DNA from: Elusimicrobiota bacterium
GTDB lineage: Bacteria; Elusimicrobiota; UBA5214; JBBAAG01
Reading direction: 5' to 3'
Length of the DNA: 33,490 bases
NCBI GenBank assembly: GCA_041658405.1
Contig: JBBAAG010000029.1
Span: 1-33,490 of the forward strand
The translations under genes and the position numbers were made by a program. The notes under the pieces are model-generated. The model did no database searches. It was given only the letters and a program-made list of their open reading frames with translations, and was not told the DNA's origin. This document shows, piece by piece, positions 8,923 through 14,388 of this stretch (the first letter of the stretch is position 1; every line of letters begins with the position of its first letter).

Positions 8923-9759
8923 TTAACTTATTATCTGTTTAATAAGTTTTAAAAACTTATCTTTGTCCTGGCGTTCGATCCACGGTTTATGCCCGCACTT
9001 TTTGAGGAGATGAAACTCGACTTTTTCGGGAATTAACACTTTTTTCAGAGGTTTTTTCACTCCGAGAAACGGATGCGGGTCGTAGTTTCCGTGGATCACA
9101 ACAACGGGGCAATTGATTTTCTTCCCGTAATTAAGTAATTTGCCAGTACGGCGCAGTTTCTCAGCTTCCTTCCAAACTTTTGCGTACACTGCGGGGTTAA
9201 CCTCGCCGTTACTTGCAGACACCAACGATCGTCGTTTGGGTTTTAACAAAATAATTGGATCGTATGCGTCAACGGATTCCATAAACTTTCCGAATTTTGT
9301 TAACATAACTTTATCCGTGGTGTTTTTGGTACTACCACTTTTCTTGGTATTAAAACGATTAAGAAAATCTTGAACAAACAGTTTCTCGTCTTCCTTCATC
9401 CGTGAGAGACGGGTTGACATTATAGAATCCACATATTTTTGTTCAAACGGGCCGCTGCTGACCAACACAAGTTTTGCGATGTCCTCAGGATACCGTGCAG
9501 TATATATCCATCCGAGCCACGCACCCCAGGAGTGCCCGATCAGTGTTACCGGAGCAGCAGTTTCTTTAGAAATTATTGAGTGAAGTTCTTCGACCTGCCC
9601 GTTGATATTTTTTGCGGACTGCAAATGTTCCATCACGCCTGCGATGTCCCATCCCGCAACCGTCACAGCAACGTCATAAAGATCGCCCACCGCACCGGGC
9701 CCGCCGTGGAGCGCCACAATTTTGTACGGTTTTGTACCGTGTTTCCTAAACTTTTCCAA
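8923..9759 (-). CDS. Alpha/beta hydrolase (prolyl-aminopeptidase/S33-like)
   Basis: An alpha/beta-hydrolase fold is indicated by H-G-G-P-G near the N-terminus (oxyanion-hole motif of S33 enzymes), the nucleophile elbow G-H-S-W-G-A-W, a late H-G-N-Y-D-P-H acid region and C-G-H-K-P-W with the catalytic His. The longest frame begins at 9846 but overlaps the preceding gene by 68 nt. A TTG at 9759 lies 19 nt after that gene's TGA and is preceded by GGGGAG, so I take it as the start (about 278 residues). No signal peptide is seen, so it is probably cytoplasmic. The substrate is unknown; an esterase or peptidase in the glycan cluster is plausible. Confidence 0.8.
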   Translation of the reverse strand: MEKFRKHGTKPYKIVALHGGPGAVGDLYDVAVTVAGWDIAGVMEHLQSAKNINGQVEELHSIISKETAAPVTLIGHSWGAWLGWIYTARYPEDIAKLVLVSSGPFEQKYVDSIMSTRLSRMKEDEKLFVQDFLNRFNTKKSGSTKNTTDKVMLTKFGKFMESVDAYDPIILLKPKRRSLVSASNGEVNPAVYAKVWKEAEKLRRTGKLLNYGKKINCPVVVIHGNYDPHPFLGVKKPLKKVLIPEKVEFHLLKKCGHKPWIERQDKDKFLKLIKQIIS

Positions 9760-9778
9760 AACACATCTCTCCCCAACC

Positions 9779-10435
9779 TCAATACGGTTCCAACGGTATC
9801 CCGCTACCGCCCGACTGTAACACTTTACGTACGTACAACAACTCAAGCGGTGCCTGGATAAACAGTACCACTGTGATTATTAAATACACTTTTAACATAT
9901 CTACCCCTGCGGCAACAAGATTACCTATCATCAGGGTTATGTCAAATATACCAAAGAACACAGCAGCAGGGATGAGTAAACCCGCGTAGTACGCCAGTGG
10001 GTAGGTAAGCCATTCAAGCCCGCCGATTATGATGTATAAAATCCCGGACCAGCGGGTTGTGCCTTTCTTAATCTCAGTAAACGCAATCCCTTGTACCACA
10101 CCGGTATAAATCAATGTAAGAACAATGGGTAATACAAAAATACAAAAAAACGTGTTCATCAAATTACCAAACATATTCATGACAAACACAATCCCCGCGC
10201 ATTTAAGCATTACTACGGGCTTACCTTCCTTCACACCCTCGCGATACTTACCAAATATTTTCTCCGTCTGCCCGGCTTTTCCAGTATCTGCGTTATGTAT
10301 GAATTCCACAAATTTTTTGGGTAACTGTTTTTTTAACAACATCCCGACAAGAACGCATAGTATATACAATCCAATAGTGAACACAAACAATTTTGGATGG
10401 TTCGTAAACGGAATGACAATATCTTGTATATTCAT
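9779..10435 (-). CDS. Multi-pass membrane protein, possibly SpoIIM/DUF95-like
   Basis: The 218-residue protein has about five hydrophobic segments (about residues 15-33, 80-113, 128-150, 155-175, 180-203). A loop rich in K and E lies between the first and second segments. The asparagine-rich entry N-M-F-G-N-L-M-N-T followed by a long hydrophobic stretch, then G-G-L-E-W-L-T-Y-P-L-A-Y-Y-A-G-L, loosely resembles SpoIIM-type membrane proteins. I would not rely on that resemblance. ATG 10435 is preceded by AGGTGA at good spacing. The gene lies 13 nt after the small membrane protein and runs into the hydrolase gene, so the three are probably co-transcribed. Confidence 0.65.
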   Translation of the reverse strand: MNIQDIVIPFTNHPKLFVFTIGLYILCVLVGMLLKKQLPKKFVEFIHNADTGKAGQTEKIFGKYREGVKEGKPVVMLKCAGIVFVMNMFGNLMNTFFCIFVLPIVLTLIYTGVVQGIAFTEIKKGTTRWSGILYIIIGGLEWLTYPLAYYAGLLIPAAVFFGIFDITLMIGNLVAAGVDMLKVYLIITVVLFIQAPLELLYVRKVLQSGGSGIPLEPY

Positions 10436-10448
10436 ATCAAATCACCTG

Positions 10449-10766
10449 TTACCCTAATACCGCTTTTACAATAAATCCTATCACCACGCCGCCAACAACA
10501 CCCATCCCAATGATCGGCGCATATACCCGTGTTATTATAGCAGTGGGAACGCTGAACCCGAACCCTAACGCCAACCCTGTTAACGCAGGATGCACGCCAA
10601 AGTCTGCCATCGGAATCAGTAATCCTATCATGAACCGTTCAATAAACGCGGAGGACATTGCTTCTACGCGTTTACGGTTATTTTCGTACTTTAACGGTAT
10701 CATTAATAACACGTCCAAAATTCCAAATACCAACCCGCAGATAAGGCCTAGAAATACTTTACTCAT
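10449..10766 (-). CDS. Small hydrophobic membrane protein, unknown function
   Basis: The protein has about 105 residues, is glycine-rich and has three or four hydrophobic segments (about 3-20, 45-62, 65-85, 88-104). I do not recognise the family. The start ATG 10766 follows GGGAGGGG about ten bases upstream. An alternative ATG at 10784 would place that SD inside the coding region and is less likely. It is the first gene of the minus-strand run that continues to 2955. Confidence 0.6.
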   Translation of the reverse strand: MSKVFLGLICGLVFGILDVLLMIPLKYENNRKRVEAMSSAFIERFMIGLLIPMADFGVHPALTGLALGFGFSVPTAIITRVYAPIIGMGVVGGVVIGFIVKAVLG

Positions 10767-10791
10767 TTTTAACGCCCCTCCCATTAATCTT

Positions 10792-10850
10792 CCACAAATA
10801 ATTTTACTTTATTTAGATTATATATTTCTATTAACTCAACGTATTTGTGG
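10792..10850. repeat. 9-bp inverted repeat upstream of the minus-strand cluster
   Basis: CCACAAATA (10792-10800) and TATTTGTGG (10842-10850) are perfect inverted copies 41 nt apart, in the AT-rich region immediately upstream of the first gene of the cluster. They bracket the stretch where its promoter should lie. They could be operator half-sites or the arms of a leader hairpin. The rest of the intergenic stretch, 10851-10964, shows nothing recognisable. Confidence 0.4.
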
Positions 10851-10964
10851 TATCCATGAAATAGGCCTTGGCCGCAATTGACTGATCTTGTTTTAACAGG
10901 TGATAATTTGCGTTAGATATGCCTACTAATTTCCAAATATTCTTTAGTCCAAATATTTTCAAGC

Positions 10965-11699
10965 TTAGGCTATTCGTTTCCAACGTTTAAATTCTTTTAC
11001 ATCAGCAGAACTTAAATCAAACCATTCTCCCTGCATTCTTTTCGCTTCAAAACGTTTATGCCAGTATGCTTCAACACCACTTGGGTCAACAGTCTTGATT
11101 GAGTGAATTAAGTTCGTCCTTTCGGGTAGTTGAATCCGGATTTCACTTCCACGCCTTACAGAATCATTGGTTTTTCCAATTTTGTAATATCGGCCTGACT
11201 TAAAAAGATATACTTCACCCAATTTCTGATTGACATTTGAATTATCGATATCATCTACTGCATTGGATTTTTCAAGAATTGGTTTGCACATTCCAATAAT
11301 ATCGTCATAACCGTTTTTAGTTGTACAATATTCAAATATTTTTCTCGCAAGTTCTTTCTTTGAACCATATTTATAAAAGCAGACTTGCCAACTTGGAAGA
11401 TTAATGTCATTGTATCTTTCTATGCGAAGCTCATCATTAGTTGGGAATTTTTTTAATTTATGCATAACATTAATTAGTTTTTTAATTAGAAATTCGTCAG
11501 GGTAAGCACCCGTAAGTTGGTTTGGAATAAACCCGGCTTCCTTTTGCGCATCGCCAAACCTAGGCCAATATTGTTTCCATTCATAGCTAGTTATACCTGT
11601 TTCTTTTGTAAATCTACTGATACCTAATGGCTTACCATCATTCTCTTTCGCAGTTTGCTGTATTGCATCAATAATATCTTGTTTTGTTCGCATAATCAT
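10965..11699 (-). CDS. GIY-YIG (T5orf172/MUG113-type) nuclease with homing-associated DNA-binding repeats
   Basis: The C-terminal domain (about 158-230) reads G-E-V-Y-L-F ... Y-Y-K-I-G-K-T ... R-R-G-S-E, then V-E-A-Y-W-H-K-R-F and G-E-W-F. This matches the T5orf172/MUG113 branch of the GIY-YIG superfamily, with the conserved Arg and the metal-binding Glu (about 210) present. The N-terminal half has two W/F-x3-Y/F-G-type repeats (about 40-56 and 104-120) resembling homing-endonuclease-associated DNA-binding repeats. The gene is visibly more AT-rich than its neighbours, and its surroundings look accessory. A TTGACC/TATAAA pair (11730-11704) lies upstream, but its 15-nt spacing is short and it would leave almost no leader. 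It may be a stand-alone selfish or defence-related nuclease. Confidence 0.75.
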   Translation of the reverse strand: MIMRTKQDIIDAIQQTAKENDGKPLGISRFTKETGITSYEWKQYWPRFGDAQKEAGFIPNQLTGAYPDEFLIKKLINVMHKLKKFPTNDELRIERYNDINLPSWQVCFYKYGSKKELARKIFEYCTTKNGYDDIIGMCKPILEKSNAVDDIDNSNVNQKLGEVYLFKSGRYYKIGKTNDSVRRGSEIRIQLPERTNLIHSIKTVDPSGVEAYWHKRFEAKRMQGEWFDLSSADVKEFKRWKRIA

Positions 11700-11759
11700 T
11701 TATTTTATATGATTCATATTAAAAGGTCAATTCAACAAAAATTTAGGTTGAAATCTTAT

Positions 11760-11788
11760 TTGACAAAATATGTATTGTTTGTTATAAA
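11760..11788 (+). promoter_or_regulatory. Consensus promoter TTGACA-N17-TATAAA
   Basis: TTGACA (11760-11765) and TATAAA (11783-11788) stand exactly 17 nt apart on the plus strand, predicting a start near 11795. No plus-strand gene follows. The only thing downstream is a hairpin with a U-run, described as a candidate small RNA. Confidence 0.65.
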
Positions 11789-11794
11789 TATAAC

Positions 11795-11862
11795 TAGTTA
11801 GCAATCACGATGGGAGACCGCACCTAAGGTTTTGTCCGAAGGTCAATGTCTCCCTTTTCATT
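11795..11862 (+). ncRNA. Candidate small RNA with terminator hairpin
   Basis: Downstream of a near-consensus promoter, GGGAGAC (11812-11818) pairs perfectly with GTCTCCC (11848-11854), followed by TTTTCATTT. Inside the stem, ACCT/AGGT and GG/CC pair across a small AA/GA internal loop, giving a long structured hairpin. Only a five-codon reading frame fits inside the predicted transcript of about 68 nt. Its 3' end reaches the stop codon of the convergent NYN gene. On the minus strand the same hairpin is not followed by T residues, so it is not a good terminator for NYN. No known family was recognised. Confidence 0.5.
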
Positions 11863-12353
11863 TATCGCAATTCCAACTTTTTTTGTAATGAGTTCATATA
11901 AACTGACCAATCTGCGAATTTACGTAGTAACGACGAATACTTGTTTTTATCCGGAATCATCAACTTCAACAATTTATTGTTTTGCACAAGGTATTCTAAT
12001 AAACACCAGAAATCGCCGTCGCCAGTAACAATAACTGCTTTTTCATAGTTATGATATTCTATCATGGCATGGAGAACAAGTTCTGCGTCAACATTCCCTT
12101 TTATTTGCCCGTTCGGAAGATATAAGGCAGGTTTAAAAATTAACGTATACCCAAATCTTCTTAACGCAGTATATAAATCATTATTACTCTCTAAATATCC
12201 AATAAATATAAAAGCTTTGGAGACATTATATTTATCCTTTAGATAAACCAAATATCGCCGGAAATCAAGTTTCCAACCCTGAGAACGAATTGATAAGTTT
12301 AAATTTTGACTATCAATAAACGCATAATTACCCAACACCAACCCCGCATTCAT
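11862..12353 (-). CDS. NYN-domain (LabA/DUF88, PIN-like) putative ribonuclease
   Basis: The protein has about 163 residues from ATG 12353. A-F-I-D-S-Q-N-L-N near the start, K-G-N-V-D-A-E-L-V-L-H-A in the middle and V-T-G-D-G-D-F towards the end are the acidic metal-binding motifs of the NYN branch of the PIN-like nucleases. The family generally acts on RNA. The longest frame begins with a TTG at 12416, but a promoter-like TTGACC...TACAAT occupies that region, so the internal ATG, preceded by a G-rich stretch, is preferred. A candidate small RNA is transcribed towards its 3' end. No antitoxin-like partner is evident. Confidence 0.82.
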   Translation of the reverse strand: MNAGLVLGNYAFIDSQNLNLSIRSQGWKLDFRRYLVYLKDKYNVSKAFIFIGYLESNNDLYTALRRFGYTLIFKPALYLPNGQIKGNVDAELVLHAMIEYHNYEKAVIVTGDGDFWCLLEYLVQNNKLLKLMIPDKNKYSSLLRKFADWSVYMNSLQKKLELR

Positions 12354-12386
12354 ATTACAAATACGCCCCGAATTAATAGCACTATT

Positions 12387-12416
12387 ATTGTATACGATAC
12401 TATACCTGAAGGTCAA
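12387..12416 (-). promoter_or_regulatory. Promoter of the NYN gene
   Basis: On the minus strand, TTGACC (12416-12411) is followed by TATACAAT. Reading the -10 as TATACA gives a 16-nt spacer, and as TACAAT an 18-nt spacer. It precedes ATG 12353 by about 35 nt and overlaps the start of the longer reading frame, which supports the shorter gene model. Confidence 0.5.
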
Positions 12417-12475
12417 TTTATGAAAGAATTAATATACAAATAATTCTTAAAGAATCTTTTTAAAAGAAATACTTG

Positions 12476-13414
12476 TTATAAAAACCGTTTCTTAGCATCT
12501 ACCATACATTCGATCCCGTTGAAATGCCGATCACGGGTAGGTTCCAGTGTCGGCCTCCAGACAGATTGCATAAATCCTTTTAAGTACTGCTGTGAGATAG
12601 CGTTTTTGCAGTAATCCACGGTCTTAACAAAATTTTCTTCTTTCCCGATATAATAATTACTTCCCGTGGGTACCTGGTCGTACTTATGTTTCTCAAGTAT
12701 GTTATACGCTTTCACTGCGGGTGGAATAGTATCCCCGAAGTCTAACCCGTAATACCAGTTGCTTTGTAACACAGTTTTCGGCATTTTATTTAAGAATACA
12801 TCTTCGTAATGCCAGATATAATCGGCCCACACCCAAGGCCGAACATTATGTTTCTCAAGCTGCGCGATATAGAAATACAAATCGTCCCACCATAAATCGT
12901 ACTGCCTCACAAGCGCGTATTTATGATACTTCTGATGAGCAGCAGTTTCTTCATCCATCCCAAGATGAAAAAACCGAGGGTTACCAAAAATACTTACTAC
13001 TTCGTCGATAAGGTCTTTACATACACCGTAGTAGATGTCTGTCGATACCATCCGTGAATACTTCCCAAGCCACGCATCGTGGCAGGTAGAAAAGTTTAGT
13101 TTAGGTATGGGTTCAAGGCCTAGTTTACGCAACCGTATAAGTTCAGTTTTAAGTTTCTCTACGGGCCACGCGTTTTCCACTGCGATCTCAGGATGGCTTT
13201 CATACTTAATCCCATCCCCAAGGTCGATGATCAACATATTCATCCCAGTTTTTGAAAGCTCCGAGGTAACATCATTCCACAAACTATCATCGCAACGCAG
13301 GGAAGGACTGTACTTCGCAAAACTCATTTTATTAAGTTCCGGAGCATCACAGTCGCACCACATGTTATAGCTTATATGTATCAAGTATGCCCATATCATT
13401 TCAGCAGGTTTCAT
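12476..13414 (-). CDS. GH20-like TIM-barrel glycosidase (beta-N-acetylhexosaminidase-related)
   Basis: The 312-residue protein contains F-F-H-L-G-M-D-E-E-T (148-157), close to the H-x-G-x-D-E signature of family 20 hexosaminidases, where the D-E pair is catalytic. Around it are barrel-like strands: M-N-M-L-I-I-D-L-G-D-G, E-P-I-P-K-L-N-F-S and V-R-P-W-V-W-A-D-Y. There is no signal peptide, and it lacks the N-terminal GH20b domain of full-length hexosaminidases, so it is a compact single-domain relative. It is monocistronic and divergent from the PorV-like gene. It may act on amino-sugar oligosaccharides together with the lyase cluster to its left, but that link is only by proximity. Confidence 0.65.
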   Translation of the reverse strand: MKPAEMIWAYLIHISYNMWCDCDAPELNKMSFAKYSPSLRCDDSLWNDVTSELSKTGMNMLIIDLGDGIKYESHPEIAVENAWPVEKLKTELIRLRKLGLEPIPKLNFSTCHDAWLGKYSRMVSTDIYYGVCKDLIDEVVSIFGNPRFFHLGMDEETAAHQKYHKYALVRQYDLWWDDLYFYIAQLEKHNVRPWVWADYIWHYEDVFLNKMPKTVLQSNWYYGLDFGDTIPPAVKAYNILEKHKYDQVPTGSNYYIGKEENFVKTVDYCKNAISQQYLKGFMQSVWRPTLEPTRDRHFNGIECMVDAKKRFL

Positions 13415-13491
13415 AATACTAACCCTCCTTTTTAAAGAATTAACACATATTAATTATAGAAATAATAGTATAATTAGACTTAATAAAAAAT

Positions 13492-14388
13492 ATGAAAGAG
13501 ATAGTTGTAACAGTATTCACAATATTTTTTTTTACAATAGAACCAGTGTATTCCATAATATTTGAGAACAACTACAGTGCACGCGCTGCCGGTGTGGCAG
13601 GAAGTTTTTCCAGTTTGGCAGATACAGTTGACGCAGTTTTTTGGAACCCTGCAGGCTTAAGTTATGTAAACACCCAAGAGTTTACTTTTATGTACGGTAA
13701 ACCTTACACCGGATTCACTGATATTGACATAGGCTACAACTACTTTGGATATGCAAGACACATGGGCCTCATGAAAACTACTGTATGCTTTGCATGGGCG
13801 TCACTTACCAACAGTGATATATATACCCAAGAGATATACGCAGTCTCAGCAGGATATAAGTTTAATACCACAACACCCTTAGCACTGGGGTTGACCATGA
13901 AGTATTTGGGATACAGAATCAACACCGAGTACCTCAGTTCATCAGAAATTGCTAATAGCAAATACGCGAATGCCCTTGATTTAGGATTAACTTACCAACC
14001 TGTCCCACTCTGTACCACAGCACTTGTCGTACGTAATTTCAACGAACCCGACCTAGGAATAGCAAGTGCGGATGTCTTACCGATGGAAATACGTTGCGGT
14101 ATAAATTTCGCGATTAATAACTCGACATTATTTGAAACAATAAAACCAGTTTTTGAAGTTATTTATTCCCAAAACCATATTGATTTCGCGTTAGGTACAG
14201 AAATCTTTGTGTTTAAAAACAGCATAGCATTCCGCATAGGATATAATCCGGCTGAAACAACCCTGGGGGCAGGGTTCTATAAGAAAATAGGAAGTGTAAT
14301 GCTAAAAATAGATTACGCATATTCCATCCCGTCGCAGATAGAATCGTCCGGGGGATCGCATCGCATATCCTCAGGTATAAAACTATGA
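13492..14388 (+). CDS. PorV/FadL-like outer-membrane beta-barrel protein
   Basis: The 298-residue protein has a signal peptide (about 1-21). Next comes S-A-R-A-A-G-V-A-G-S-F-S-S-L-A-D-T-V-D-A-V-F-W-N-P-A-G-L, the opening typical of PorV/PorQ and FadL-type barrels (ARAxGMGGA...D...xNPAGL). The rest is alternating aromatic beta strands ending at an L. In Bacteroidetes, PorV is the outer-membrane shuttle of the type IX secretion system; in other phyla the role is unproven. The TGA overlaps the ATG of the next gene (ATGA), so the two are translationally coupled. A TATAAT at 13469-13474 is a possible -10 box without a good -35. Confidence 0.78.
   Translation: MKEIVVTVFTIFFFTIEPVYSIIFENNYSARAAGVAGSFSSLADTVDAVFWNPAGLSYVNTQEFTFMYGKPYTGFTDIDIGYNYFGYARHMGLMKTTVCFAWASLTNSDIYTQEIYAVSAGYKFNTTTPLALGLTMKYLGYRINTEYLSSSEIANSKYANALDLGLTYQPVPLCTTALVVRNFNEPDLGIASADVLPMEIRCGINFAINNSTLFETIKPVFEVIYSQNHIDFALGTEIFVFKNSIAFRIGYNPAETTLGAGFYKKIGSVMLKIDYAYSIPSQIESSGGSHRISSGIKL

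Noticed and set aside
11812..11854. Terminator for the NYN gene
   Set aside because: The hairpin lies just past the NYN stop, but on that strand it is followed by ATCGTG rather than a T-run. The T-run is on the plus-strand side.
10965..12416. Toxin-antitoxin operon made of the GIY-YIG and NYN genes
   Set aside because: The two genes have separate promoter-like sequences, lie 162 nt apart with a hairpin RNA between, and neither resembles an antitoxin.
12438..12460. Terminator after the GH20-like gene
   Set aside because: The stem around GATTCTTTAAGAATT is only five to six A/T-rich pairs and the tail is weak, so it is not a supported terminator.
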